Assembly: GCA_036346205.1 (NCBI GenBank)
Contig: JARFJB010000534.1
Span: forward strand, 6,173,501 to 6,237,500
DNA: 64,000 nucleotides
Source: Vesta saturnalis
Lineage: Eukaryota > Arthropoda > Insecta > Coleoptera > Lampyridae
Reading direction: 5' to 3'
This document shows positions 45,501 to 57,077 of this stretch, one piece after another (the first letter of the stretch is position 1; each line of letters starts with the position of its first letter). The position numbers and the translations under genes are program-made. Under the pieces are notes generated by a model. It saw only the letters and a program-made list of their open reading frames with translations, had not been told where the DNA came from and did no database searches.

Positions 45501-46350
45501 TTATTGCTGTGTCTCTAATACCGCCATTAAGTACTTGCTTCAGTATATTACTTTCCTGAATTAGGTAAATTATTTTACTGGGATGCTTGATGGTCACTCG
45601 TACTTAACATTTATGTTTATGATTTGGCGTAACTGGTTATGTAGTTGGCGATACCCGGCACAAATTACAATTTTAACGTTCTTTTTCAATTTGGTTTAAG
45701 ATGATGACATTTTAATTTCTGATGAATTTAAAAAAAATTATGAATTTTAATCCATGGACCTTTGTTGGTTTAATATTTATATGCAATTAATTGTTTCATG
45801 CCTTTTAAGCGGTTTCGTCAAGGATAACATTTTACAGTTGAGCCATGTGCTCTGTCAATCTTTCATAAAACGTTCTTTAGTTTTTGCCATCAACACCACT
45901 TAACAGTAAAGACTTTAGGAAAAAACATACTTCGGGTAGTGAAAGTTCGTTTTATCTATTTTGTCTACGAACAAGTTTTAGTATCAACTAATCTCTAGCA
46001 AAGCAATCCATCCTTTTAGGGTATTTTATTGTAATCTCGTCAGGGTAAGAGTATTAACGTTAAGTTTCTTTAGTTGTTATGTATCTATTTTAGAGGTCTC
46101 AGGCTACCTTCAGCTTTCAAAATACAACTGGTTTGATTTGTCATCGAGCCTACTCTTTGAAATTTTGCATTGGTATTACTATAATGTAATTTTACTTCGG
46201 TAAGGTAAGATTTATCTTAACCCTTTCACTGTTGTCACATTTAAGTATTTACAGGGGTAGTTATTATTGGGCCGATAATTATAAACACAATTCCATAAGC
46301 TACACTTATCGAATACTTATTTGATTTTCTGAAATTTCATGTTTAAAGGA
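42520..46350. mobile_element. 3.8-kb inverted-repeat element with ~820-bp arms
   Basis: The left arm (about 42520-43345) pairs with the complement of the right arm (about 45510-46350) at moderate identity. Matched landmarks are 'cttaccctgacgagat' (42810), 'ttgacgaaaccgctt' (43010), 'aactacataaccagt' (43190), 'gaccatcaa' (43245) and 'cagcaataaacg' (43319), each with its complement on the other side in reverse order. The 2.2-kb centre is non-coding and holds a smaller inverted-repeat element. A decayed non-autonomous transposon or a real genomic palindrome are both possible. Confidence 0.75.
44672..45385. mobile_element. ~710-bp MITE inside the large inverted repeat
   Basis: Left end near 'gcgccggggagagatgtctcatggc' (44673-44697) pairs with 'gccataagacacctctcgccggc' (45353-45375), about 23 bp with few mismatches. 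There is no coding sequence. The flanks look unlike each other, so no target duplication is claimed. Confidence 0.55.
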
Positions 46351-46413
46351 ATTGGTATAATAATAGTTTAGTCGATCGGCCGATTTTCACTGTTTCTCTT
46401 GTTGTAGTGCGAT

Positions 46414-46445
46414 GTTTCGGAAGCGAACTTTCCTTTCGTCATCAA
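46414..46445 (-). ncRNA. hammerhead-like core, left arm
   Basis: Minus-strand order: TTGATGA (C to T at the first base), stem GGAAaG / CTTCC capped by TTCG with one bulged A and a few unpaired bases before it, then GAAAC. The downstream box is intact. Confidence 0.5.
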
Positions 46446-46583
46446 GCTTAGACCTGAGAAGTCTGACTTCGCACTTAAGTGGAATTCATTTAAACTGATT
46501 TTTCTCAAGCACTGGACCTTGAGAAAAAATCAGATTAACTAAATTCTACTGAAATTCGAAATCAGTTCTTCTTAGGACTAAGT

Positions 46584-46615
46584 CTGATGACGGAAGCAGA
46601 ATCTGCTTCCAAAAC
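46584..46615 (+). ncRNA. hammerhead-like core, right arm
   Basis: Plus-strand order: CTGATGA (perfect box), C, stem GGAAGCAGA-A-TCTGCTTCC (at least 6 bp with a 7-nt loop), then AAAAC in place of GAAAC. Each arm keeps the box that the other has lost. Confidence 0.5.
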
Positions 46616-46619
46616 GACA

Positions 46620-47290
46620 CTCCACAAAAATAAACACTGTGGAAGTAGACCGACCAACTCAACCAATTTAAGACCACAGTTACGAAATAATACAGAATTG
46701 GTAGAATGTCAATATGTCTGGTACTATCTACCGATATTAATTTGGTCAGCCATTGATATTCGTAATCAAGATGTAAAATGTTATTTCTATGTTGTTGTGA
46801 CTACTTTTGCTTTAGTGCTTAACTAAATAAATGCAATGAAAATAAATTACTACGTTAATGTACAGGTGTACCCTGATTTAACGGTGCTAATATATAAGCT
46901 GTTATTTAATACACAACCCTATAAGTACTCACTTGAACAATTCATTATCTTTATATGTGCTTTCGGAAATGCGTGTGATAGTTTCATTACATTAAACTTA
47001 ATTCAAATATTTTTGTAAAAAGAAAAATCTGTGCAGGTTAATGCATCTAATCTTGCTACATTAAAATTGTTTTACTATTATCATTTATTAGATAAATTGG
47101 CAACTGAAAGCGTTTGTCTAGCTGTTAGTCAAATCATGTACAATTGTTATACATAATAATTTAATATTAGCCAAGTTGCTTTGGTATGAGTGGATCATTG
47201 CAATATTGCAAGCTCACATTCCATTAACATAAGTAATTTGATTGTTATTTCATTATATTTAGATCTTACCCAGTTTTACATCGATTGGGC
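46620..47290. other. spacer without recognisable features
   Basis: Short frames such as 46587-46826 and 46836-47018 have no similarity that I can name. Confidence 0.4.
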
Positions 47291-47295
47291 CTGGG

Positions 47296-47368
47296 ATCTC
47301 CATAGCGCAGTTGGTTAGCGCGGTACTCTAGCAAAGTACAGGTCACAGGCTCAAATCCTACTCCGGTA
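47296..47368 (+). pseudogene. tRNA-like sequence, anticodon AGC (alanine-like), degenerate
   Basis: The D arm is perfect (GCGC, loop agttggtta, GCGC at 47305-47321). The anticodon stem is perfect (GTACT/AGTAC) with loop ctagcaa, giving anticodon AGC at 47330-47332. A T-arm-like segment follows (loop ctcaaat) with only three of five pairs, and the acceptor stem is largely unpaired. The A-box and B-box promoter words are recognisable. So this is a tRNA pseudogene or the head of a tRNA-derived SINE rather than a working tRNA; no CCA follows. Confidence 0.6.
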
Positions 47369-47989
47369 AACTTTTTATTCATGTATTTAATAAAATGAGT
47401 AATAATTTTTAATTAATGTCCAATTGATTTCATGTTTAATGTTAACTTTTTGAAAGCCGTGCATATGTGATTGGTGTGTGGCCCATGCATTCTTTGTGCC
47501 ATAACATAAAGTTTCAGTTATTACCAATCAAAGTATTACTTTTTTGTAAGTGTTGACGCTTGTCTTTAAACTGAATAACAATAATTTCTCTTCAACCATT
47601 GACAATGTGATTATTTATTAGAATATTATACTGAGTATGCTAAGTAATTTTGTTCTCTAACACACGTATTAATCTTAATCAATTGAAAAAACATTAACGT
47701 TAATTTACAAAGTTTGAGGTTACTTCGTCGTATAATTAATTATATTTTAATTGTTGACTCGAAGTGTTTCTTTTGGATACAGCCCAGACCTTACTAATTA
47801 CATTTGTTGCTTACCTACAAGAGTGATACACGTTACTATACATATTTATTTACATATTTAAGGCTGCTAGTTATTACGTCTAACTGGTGTCCCTTTACTC
47901 CTAACCTTTAGCTCCAATTTCGTCATTGCTAAGGGCATGTACCACCTCTGCTATGACTGTGCTTTCCGAAAGACCCTAGATTATTTTAG

Positions 47990-48055
47990 ATACCACTAGT
48001 TAGCGCTGTACCAATAATGTATAGGTCGCCTGTCGTGGGGGTGGATCACCAAATT
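47990..48055 (+). pseudogene. second, more eroded tRNA-like sequence
   Basis: 'actagttagcgctgta' followed by 'ataggtcgcc' and 'ggggtggatcacc' keeps the spacing of the tRNA-like copy at 47296, with A-box and B-box remnants. Weak, could be chance. Confidence 0.25.
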
Positions 48056-48710
48056 CTGAAGTCTGAACTCGCTTTGCGCCGGAATAAGCGAACCTAACCA
48101 AGTACAGTACCTACGTACTACGAATGATAGATGGGTTTTACTCGCTCAGTGTTACAGATTTTAATTTTTTTTAAATTTCATTTTTGAGGGGACAGTTTTT
48201 TCTTTTATAATCAATCTTTGATATGTTAATGATGACTAAATCAATACATACATCTCCCTAATTAAAGTCTTCAAATATGTAAAAATTACAGTAACAAAAG
48301 TAAAGCACTGAACTTTTCTTCTGTATTGGTGTCTTCTTTTAATAAGGCTAACTCTCGACTCAACTTCTTTGTAAAATTTTTCTTCAAAGTTTTGTTAAGA
48401 TTGAGGCACTGTACCTTAATTGGAACAGCAGGTGTGGTTAACATGACAAGTAATAAACCACATTGTTGTGGTACCCACTCGAAATTAGTTGACAGTAGAC
48501 GTCTTCTTTATCCTGCATTCTTATGTTCATAAGCTTTCAAGACACATTAAAGCAGTAGCAACTGTCGCCATACAAGTACTCAAGCTTTATACAGTCGCTT
48601 CCGTACTGGGTCATTGTATCTTGCCATAATCGTAAATTTCACATGAATAGCTAATCGGATAATACTTTTTCAACTCCAAGCTTCTGAGTTGACTGAAAGA
48701 ATAAACCACT

Positions 48711-48711
48711 T

Positions 48712-48783
<72 letters not shown>
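48711..48783. repeat. (TA)n microsatellite
   Basis: About 35 TA units. Confidence 0.97.
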
Positions 48784-48788
<5 letters not shown>

Positions 48789-48789
48789 T

Positions 48790-49960
48790 CTATGGATTTC
48801 CACTGTATAAAACCAATTAAATTGTGCAGACATCAAGTACAGCACCTGCTTTCCTTAGTTGTGATAACAATGACGGAACCAGTTACATTACACTTCATCA
48901 TAATTTTCTGGCCTTTTCCTGTAGCACAGTTATGTGACTGAGGTATGAAGCCATAACTGATACATCAGCGTCCTCTAAATCAAGAACAAATGGATGAGAA
49001 TGGCGTAACTGAGCTGTTTGGAAAAATTTTCTAGTACCTTGCAGAAGAATTATACTCATCCGATGTAGGATCATGGTGTAATAGCAGTCAGAAGTATTCT
49101 CATATGACTTCCAATTGTTTGTTCACAGCTATTATTAGAAATAAATGCTATGAATGTCCTGCTAAAATTTTTGTCAGAAACGGTCTACACTTTTGAGATG
49201 AACCAGTATGAATGCATATACGGTGTTGTACATGTTATATAGCGCTACGAATTAGCTCATCTTTATTGCAGATGCCATTGTTCTAGTGAAAGGCTGTTGC
49301 TCAATAATGGCGACTCAGTATGTCAGTACTGTACAGGCGAGAAGCGTTACATTTCCATGTTTTGCATAGTGGTACATTGTCCCATTCCTTTCCTGTACGT
49401 ATCACGGTCACATGCTAGTGGCATTACGGGTTATAGACTCATCAATAATATATTTTGATCTGTAAAGATTTGAGTCTTTAATTATAAATGAAAATGTTGA
49501 ACAGATGTCCAGTGAATTTTATCTCCCCAACAACACCACCAACGTGAAATTGCCCAAGTAGTTCAAAAATTTATGTTTCTTGGCCTTTAGTAACCGGTCT
49601 AGTCATAGTCTAACACCCATTTTCATATTCGTCCCTAACATGCTATCAGATGAATACAAGCATAAAAAGCCCCTCCTCCTACATAAGCACACGACGTTTT
49701 TTGATTGGCCTACTGCTAGTGATTAAGTCAAGAAAATCATTCACAATAATTGGAATGTTATTGAATCTAATACTAGTTCTTCCATGACTAAACGTATGGA
49801 GGTGCTGGATTGGATCTTCGGAGCTATCGATTTTTAAGGTAAAATATTTCAACAAAATGAAGGTTTGCGATGGGTTCAAGTGTTTATTCAATAATAGCAA
49901 ACATAGTAATGAATCATCAAACAATTCTAACTGATACCAAGGGCGAATTCTTCAAAGTGA
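48790..49960. other. spacer without recognisable features
   Basis: No supported gene; the minus frame at 49679-49924 has no recognisable family. Confidence 0.4.
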
Positions 49961-49964
49961 ATCG

Positions 49965-50530
49965 TATGGGTTACCAAAAATCCATAAGTCGGGCGCACCA
50001 CTGATACCAATCGTCAGTTTAATCGGGTTGCTGCTACAACAATTAGAGTAATACCTTGCGCAACAACTACCACCATATTCGAACCCAGCGTAATCCTACG
50101 CGAAGAACCACGTCAATGAAATACTGAAGAAGGAGACAGTAATCCTGAACTACCTTCTAGTAAGCTTTGACGTCGTGTTACTGTCTATAAACATCCCGAT
50201 CAACGAGTTGCTGGAAATAAGACAAGAGGAACACGGAAGAAATGACACTAATTGGAACATTGTCTGAGGAATACGTAATTTATCCACAACGGACAACGGT
50301 ACAAAACGTCGAACGAGCACCAATAGGGTAGTCACTCTCACCAGTGGTAGCCATCCTATTCATGAATCACCTGGAAACAGAAATTATAAAAATCGACATT
50401 CTCAAACCGTAGTTATGGTTCAGGTACGATGACAACACCTTCGTTATATGGCCACACGGTGGAAAACAGCTCCATAAGTTCCTGGAACGTCTAAACAGCG
50501 CGCACAAAGAAGTTCTATCAAAGTAGAATC
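49965..50530 (+). pseudogene. Penelope-like reverse transcriptase relic, second family (PLE-2)
   Basis: Plus-strand frames read 'LPKIHKSGAPLIPIVSLIG' near 49978 (fingers) and 'YLLVSFDVVLLSINIPINEL' near 50150 (palm A region). Then come 'SPVVAILFMNHLE' near 50340 and 'RYDDNTFVIWPHGGKQL' near 50430, where YVDDTF is expected. The order and motifs are those of PLE reverse transcriptases. Sequence and codon choice differ clearly from PLE-1, so this is another family. No GIY-YIG domain was found nearby. Stops and frameshifts make it dead. Confidence 0.75.
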
Positions 50531-51560
50531 GTATGGGTTAACCAACAAACTCCATTCCTAGTACGTGCTGCACCACTGATACCAATCGTCAGTTTAATGG
50601 GCACCTTGATCACCCGGTCTACGGAAAAGCTACCTGTACCGATAGATATCTCAATTGCGCAACATTCACCATCATTCGAGACCCAGCTGTAACATTGGTG
50701 ACGCGATCAGAGACTCACGTTCAACTGACAATACTGAAGAGAGGAAACACTGACAACGGCACTACTGCACAATGGATTAACAATGACGAACTTCTAGTAA
50801 TGCCTTTGAACGTCAGTGTTAACTGTTTATAACACCATCAGCCAAGATCAACGCCTCCGTTGCTAAGGAACAACAGCCAAGAAGCAAACATACGGAATAT
50901 GTCGCTATGGATACATTTGTCTGAGGAATACTTAATTTATCCACAACGGTATTTTACGGTATCAAAACGTCGAACGAGCACCAATACGTTTTAGTCACTC
51001 TGTAACAATGGTAGCCATCCTATTCTTAGAGTGTCCTGATAACGCACATATATTGGGAATGAAAATCGACATTCTCATAACCGAAGTTATGGTACAAAGC
51101 GTACGATGACCAAAACATTTCAGATTTATAATTAGTCATATTCATTTGCCAGATAATAATAACGTATGCAAATCCATAAAGTTCCTGGAATCGTCTGAAC
51201 AGCCGCACAATACATAAAGTTTGATCGTAGAAGTCCCCATTGTGGATAGACATGGTACAAACATGCCATGGTAAACCTATACGTGCTGCATATACATAGA
51301 ATTCTAGAATGGGCACCTTGGTAACCACATAAATCAGATAAAGTTGTACAAGAACATAGTCGAGTGTCAATAAGAGGCAAGAAATGGTATTTTCTATTGA
51401 CATGGCTGTTCAAAATTCATGGCAAATATATAAACGAATGACGGCAATATAAACCATTTAATATTCAAAAGACAAATTGTGATTACACTGACAACGACAC
51501 TAGAGTTGCACAAATGGATTGAGCAATGACGAACATCTGAAATGCCTGAAGAAATAATGG
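50525..51560 (+). repeat. noisy direct duplication of the PLE-2 relic
   Basis: Blocks of 49965-50530 recur in the same order, for instance 'caccactgataccaatcgtc' at 50572, 'cgtcgaacgagcaccaata' at 50968, 'aaaatcgacattctca' at 51063 and 'aagttcctggaa' at 51179. They are interrupted by many small insertions and by unrelated stretches. A further partial repeat links 50745-50800 to 51488-51550. Confidence 0.75.
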
Positions 51561-51734
51561 TATTCGTTAGGATAGGTTAGATCAATGGACTGTACCGCGC
51601 GATAAACAAACAAAATGTTGACATTGCCACACCACATTTGAAATGTTTTATTGCTTATCACACATTGTAACCTTTATAAATATATTTTGAATCAAATAAG
51701 TTTGGGCTATATTATTGGTCTGAAAATTGTTTAT

Positions 51735-52575
51735 TTTGAGACAGACCGATTACAAGTTCATTTGAGTAATAGAATATACAATATTAGTAATATTGTAAGT
51801 ATGAATGGCTCAGTTCTTAAGTTTTCGGACTATATTACTCTGTTGGGTATGACTGTATCTTCAAATCTCTCATGGGTTGACCATCTTCTGTCAGCTACCA
51901 AAACAGCTGCTAGTAAAATAGGCTTTTTGTACAGATATAAGCAGTACTTTACGTCTCGACAACTCCTTCTGCTGTATAAGGCCCAAATTCGGCCTCATCT
52001 GGAATATAATTCTCACCTCTGGGTTAGTGCTCCCCAATACGCTATCGATATTGTTGATCGTATTCAAAAGAGAGCGATTAGGCTTATAAATGACCCGTCC
52101 TTAACTTCTCACATACAGTCCCTTGAAGATAGAAGGATGGTTTCAGTTCTTTCTTTGTGTTATCGTTATTACAACGGCTATTGTGCTGCTGAATTATATT
52201 CTTTGATAACATCCCGGGCTATCTTTGCGAGAAACACTCGGTTCGCTCATTCACATCATCAGTATGCAGTACAAATCTCCACTTGTCGTACCAAACGGGC
52301 GAATCACATTTCTCACGGTTCGCTCATATCATCAGTATACAGTACAATCCACTTGTAACGGCATCCACATTTCTACACGGCTTCTAAGCTCTGGAATGAT
52401 CTTCCTAGTTCCTGTTTTCCTCTCACTTATGATATGAGAAAATATAAGGTAGCTGTTCATAGGCATCTATTTTGCAATTCATTATCCCTGTATCCATCCT
52501 CCTAAGTGTTCCTGAGTGAATTAGCACGATAGGCCTAATTTAGCCTGTTCAGGTCCAGAATCATTAAAAAAAAGT
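51735..52575 (+). pseudogene. Jockey/CR1-type LINE, C-terminal half and 3' end
   Basis: The frame at 51651-52358 holds the RT thumb and C-terminal region: 'FSDYITLLGMTVSSNLSWVD', 'QLLLLYKAQIRPHLEYNSHL' and 'VDRIQKRAIRLINDP', then 'RRMVSVLSLCYRYYNGY'. It has no RNase H, as in Jockey and CR1 elements. After 'AVQISTCRTKR' a ~75-bp local duplication (52240-52370) breaks the end. The 3' UTR ends near 52575 in an A-run. It is the same family as the minus-strand fragment at 36615-37032, about 90% alike by eye over the shared part. The 5' half is missing. Confidence 0.88.
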
Positions 52576-52639
52576 CTTGGTTGCAGAAGCCGTTTACTAC
52601 AATATTGATCACGATTGATTTATTCAGATAAAAGTAAGA

Positions 52640-53340
52640 GGTGAAGATTACCTAAGTTTTGGCAAATCGATCTCATACTTGAAGTGACGTGTTTATATAA
52701 TTGGGTTAGGATAAAATTTATTATGATCCATTGGGATTGGAAATATAGTACGCCAAATAAAGCGACGTTACGTTTGATGTTTGATTGTTAATGATCAGTA
52801 GCTACAATCCTATCAGGTAGAGTAATTTAACGAAATTTAAAATTCTACCACTAGACTATTCTCTTAGGATTGAATGTTGTTATTTCCAAATTAAGGGATA
52901 CTTATTTACTTGAGAAGTTTGATGACAATTATGAGTATTAGTTCATATTTCCACCAGTCTAAGTTCTAACGTATCCAGATAATGTCTTACTACTTTGATT
53001 TTATGAGTATACAGAGTGTGTTCAACAATTTTACATAACGCATATGTTCCAACATTTACCTAAGTTTTGGCAAATTGTCTAAATTGAAGTGACCTGTTTG
53101 GTATTTTGGGTTAGGATAAATTTATTATGAGCATTTGGATGGAACTTATAGTACGCCTTTGAAGTGAAAAGGGTATTGTACGCTTTGAGATTGAATTATG
53201 TATGATCGAGTAGGCTACAATCCTATCAGGTAGAAGTAATTTAAGGACTTGCCTAGTATTACTTATTTCAGAGAAATTTCAAATTCTGGTACCAACTAGA
53301 CTATTCTCTTGGATTGAATGTTGTTATTTGAATTTAAATT
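52640..53340. repeat. direct duplication, units of ~285 bp about 415 bp apart
   Basis: Unit 1 (52640-52925) and unit 2 (53054-53340) share 'acctaagttttggcaaat', 'gggttaggataaa', 'ctacaatcctatcaggtag' and 'gattgaatgttgttattt' in the same order, with many small indels. Non-coding. Confidence 0.85.
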
Positions 53341-54226
53341 TCAGCCATTTTATGTCTTATACAGAACCCGCCCATTTTCGTTGTAGTTAGACCGCAACCT
53401 GCTTATTTAATAAGCACTGCATGGCGCTAGCGTGGTTCGATCATATAACGCATTGTCATCAAACAATAGTTCGTATTATTCCTCCTCATTAAAATAGGTT
53501 TCCTTACAAACATCATATACGAGATTCCTGTATTATCGCCCAAATCACTGTGCCTTATTCCAGATATTATTCAGTTTATTGTCTTTTTGAAATATTCCTC
53601 TACTACGCCGTATCTTGAACAAGAACCATACCTAATACTAAATACTAAATTAAGGTAAACCATCGTATTCAAAAGTTTTTTTATAAAATTTAGCCAATAT
53701 TACACGCAATAAAGTTGTGTTTAAACGTTCAAGCAAAAATGTTGAATCCAAATTTTAATTCAAATTTAAACTATTTTTATCAAAAATATAACTTATACTT
53801 ATCAAAGATAAACAATCGTATATTTGAATTTCCCCAAGATTTTAAAAGGCTTTGATATTTCGTTTCCTTTTGAAGATATTTTTTTAGAAAAAAACGTTAT
53901 ACGTATGACTACCACAAATTGCTTTATACGTATCTATCTAGCTGCAATAGTTACAAAGACTGTAACGTGCATACCTCCATGGTTTACAAAAACTTACAGT
54001 ACCAGGCGCATGGGTCCTTCCTGTTTTTAATAAAATTAAAAACAAACAAACAAAACCCTTTAAGTTGATAAGAGTAATACCGACTTGAGGATTAAACTAA
54101 ATATTGAATATACCCAGTATAATAATATAATAAATAAGAAAATATCAATTTTTGGATACAGTTAACTCAAAGTTAAAATATTTGCGATAATTGAGAAATT
54201 TAATTTAAAAAAAAATTATTAATGCA
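53341..54226. other. AT-rich spacer
   Basis: No supported gene. Its last bases, atttataa (54227-54234), form the left target duplication of the next element. Confidence 0.4.
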
Positions 54227-54234
54227 ATTTATAA

Positions 54235-54578
54235 TAGGGGGGATCAAAAAAAACTAATTTTTGATAATGCTTTTGTGGTAGTGCGGAAAACTTGCCTCTA
54301 TATATAAGTAACTTATGTGCAAAATTACACCACCCTAGGATAACGTGTTCTGCCCTGGAAAGGGGCGTGAAATTTCAAAATTTTAGTAAAATCGCCAAAA
54401 CTTATTTTTTTTTTTCAATTTTTTAAGTGTCACAGCACTTTGCGGTAGTGTGCAAAAGTTGCACCTATGTATGGTTAATTACTGTGGAAGATTTGACGTC
54501 CCATGAACAATATCTTCTGTTCTGGCAAGGAGCCTGAAATTACCCAAAAAGCGACAAATACACTGTTTTCTCATTATA
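54235..54578. repeat. left terminal inverted repeat of the 3.19-kb element
   Basis: Pairs with 57078-57422 throughout, including 'ggtagtgcggaaaa', 'cctaggataacg' and 'gacgtccca'. Within each repeat, two copies of a related unit ('ggtagtgcggaaaacttgcctc' and 'ggtagtgtgcaaaagttgcacc') occur about 150 bp apart, suggesting repeated binding sites. Confidence 0.93.
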
Positions 54579-54735
54579 TCTTTAGATATAAATATAATTA
54601 TTTTAGCAGCAGATTTTCCAAATTATTATTTTTATTATTTACCAATAATAATGATTAAGCTTATTATTTAAGTTTAGATGGAATTTTTTTTTGTTACAGG
54701 TCGTGAACTGGGCTCGCAGTGAGCATAAACAAAAC

Positions 54736-56973
54736 ATGGCCAAATCTTCAAAATTTTCAAAGCGAGGAGCATTAGACTGCCCAATTTTCGGATCACCGAC
54801 AGATTTTGGAAGGATGCTTCCAACACACGAGGATATTATTAAATGCTGCATTTACGAAAGATGGCGCCTTGGATCTGAAACAACTGGTAACAAGGAACCC
54901 GCATTTTCTTCCATCGCAGAACAAGTTTGTGTAAAGCTGCAAATGCTGTATTCTGATACTTCCATTCTGACAGCTTCAAAGAAACGTGTCCTTGATATGA
55001 TTCATGCATATCACAAGAAATATATCGATATCAAGGCAGTTTATAAAAGAATAGAGAAAAGCATAATAACTAAAGCAAGGGTGGAGAAGTTTAAAGAAGA
55101 ATCACGCTTTCTTTTTGATATAGCAGCTTGTAAGTGCTCCACGTTTACAGAGTGTAATTGCCCGAAGGAATTCAAGGTCCCCGTTAAGGAACAGACATTT
55201 CTTGCTGATCAAAGAACAAAGCGCCTAATGGGTATTGGATCGCTCGATTTGCGAGAAACCAAAAAGCTTCAAGCACGTGCCGGAAGGAACGCAAAACAAT
55301 TCCTTCGTGGTTCTAAATCTACTGCTCGTCGCAGCCTGATGGTGATGAGCCCTTGTCAACATCAACGTTCTTAGAAGATGATGAGGCAATTGATGAGGAT
55401 AAGGAACCTGAACCTGATGACTACGACTACAATCCCGGACCGTCGACTTCATCCTCTTCGCAAATGCGAAGGAAACTTACAAATACCGCATTAGGAAGCC
55501 AAAGATTTGGGGTATCGCTTCAAGCCACGGCTGCCATAGCCTCTAGCGTTTTGCACGACGTAGGCCTAGTCACTGAATCGGATACATCTTTAGTGATTGA
55601 TAAGAACAAAATTGGTAGAGAGAGGCATCGAACCATGCAAGAGCTTCAAAAGCAGAGTTCAGACATTGACAATGATCATTTAAGGTCTTTACTTCGACGG
55701 GCGACGTGACAAAACATTGTCAAGGGAAAGGGTGAATGATAAATACTACCAAAGAACAATTGTAGAGGAGCACTATTCCTTGGTGAAAGAACCAGGATCT
55801 AGATACATCGGTCACGTTACACCTGCTTCAGGATCAAGTCTGGCCATTGCTGAAAGTATTTACAACTATATTACAGCAGAAGTGCCCGGAGGTTTCAACC
55901 ATATTCTTGTGCTAGGGTGTGATGGAACGGCCGTAAATACCGGCGTACACAAAGGAGTACTGCGTTGTCTTGAACTGAAGACCGGGAAAGCTGTGCAATG
56001 GGCTGTTTGTCAACTACATTTCAATGAATTGCCTCTCCGTCACTTGTTCGAGTTCCTCGATGGTCCCACCTCTGGACCCTCTTCCTACACTGGTTGGATT
56101 GGAAAATCTTTGAAGGCGTGTGAGCTGCTTCCAGTGGTAACATTTGAGCCTGTTAACTGCACCTTGCCATCCCATGATACATTCACTTTGAGTAAGGACC
56201 AGAAGTATCTGAGGGATATTGTTCTCGCCGTTAGCTCAGGCATATGTCCTTCAGATCTTGCTAAACGCAATCCAGGTCCCCTAAACATGTCCCGCTGGTT
56301 GACAACAGCTAACAGGATATTAAGACTGTATGTTTCCACCACGGAACCATCAGACAGCTTGCGAATCCTAGTAGAATTCGTTATCAGAGTGTATGTGCCA
56401 TCTTGGTTCCGCATCAAAGTCTATCATTCAATTAAGGATGGAGCTCGAAATCTTTACCACTTCATTCAGTCATCCAGATACTTGGACGTTGTAGACAAAG
56501 TGATTTCTCGGAATGCTTACTTCGCATCTCCAGAAAACATTCTGCTCGCGATGCTGACAGATGAAAGAACACATAGAACCCTTGGCATTCGCAGAGTAAT
56601 AAAAGCACGAGAATCAAATGAGACAGTGGGAAACGTTGGGATTAGAATGTTCAATATCCCTCAAATAAACTTCGAAGCAAACGACTACGTCGACCTAATT
56701 CACTGGTCGACCAGCGAAGTAACGCCACCACCCATTCTAAATGACGTGACTACACAAGATTTGCAAAGTACGCTGGAAGGACCAATACCAATTGACTGGA
56801 CTTTTACAAAGTTCCCATGCCACACACAAGCTGTGGAAAGAACAGTAAAGTTTGTTACCGAGGCCTCAAAGAAAGTGTATGGTGATAACAACCGGGACGG
56901 ATTTATTCGCTCCACTCTGAAATCGAGAAAAGCCATGCCTGAATTTAGGTGCAAGAGACAGTACAAAACCTAA
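54736..56973 (+). pseudogene. putative transposase of the 3.19-kb element, two frameshifts
   Basis: I do not recognise this as a named transposase. The first ATG at 54736 lies just after a possible splice acceptor (tttttttgttacag). The N-terminal ~200 residues carry a Cys-rich patch ('CKCSTFTECNCPKE', near 55130-55170). A frameshift near 55320 leads to an acidic, Ser-rich linker and a helical stretch ('ATAAIASSVLHDVGLV'). A one-base shift near 55684 joins 55717-56973, where hAT-like landmarks appear: 'LVLGCDGTAVNTGVHKGVL' (compare the D-G-A-x-N-M-x-G box), 'WAVCQLHFNELPLRHLFE' (the C-x-H-x-N region) and a C-terminal 'CHTQAVERTVKFVTEAS' with a candidate catalytic Glu. An RNase H-like DDE fold is inferred, not shown. 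Similar long proteins are, as I recall, annotated only as uncharacterised in arthropods. Confidence 0.8.
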
Positions 56974-57077
56974 AGACTTAACAAAACACACATTTTTGTA
57001 CTTACATTTTGAAGACTTATTTCTTATATCTAATAGTAAGCGAGTGTATGACAATTCTGGTTTATGTTTAATAAATA

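Larger units (their letters stand above)
46412..46616. repeat. ~205-bp palindrome with a hammerhead-like core on each arm
   Basis: Centred near 46514, where 'ctgatttttctcaag' pairs with 'cttgagaaaaaatcag'. The outer ends carry the motifs described in the next two entries at mirror positions. It resembles two head-to-head PLE pseudo-LTR ends. Confidence 0.75.

Noticed and set aside
47296..47368. Functional tRNA-Ala gene
   Set aside because: The acceptor stem is mostly unpaired and the T stem has two mismatches, so a working tRNA is unlikely.
51026..51413. Overlapping minus-strand frames of 125 and 93 residues
   Set aside because: They lie in the noisy duplication of a plus-strand PLE relic and show no similarity of their own.
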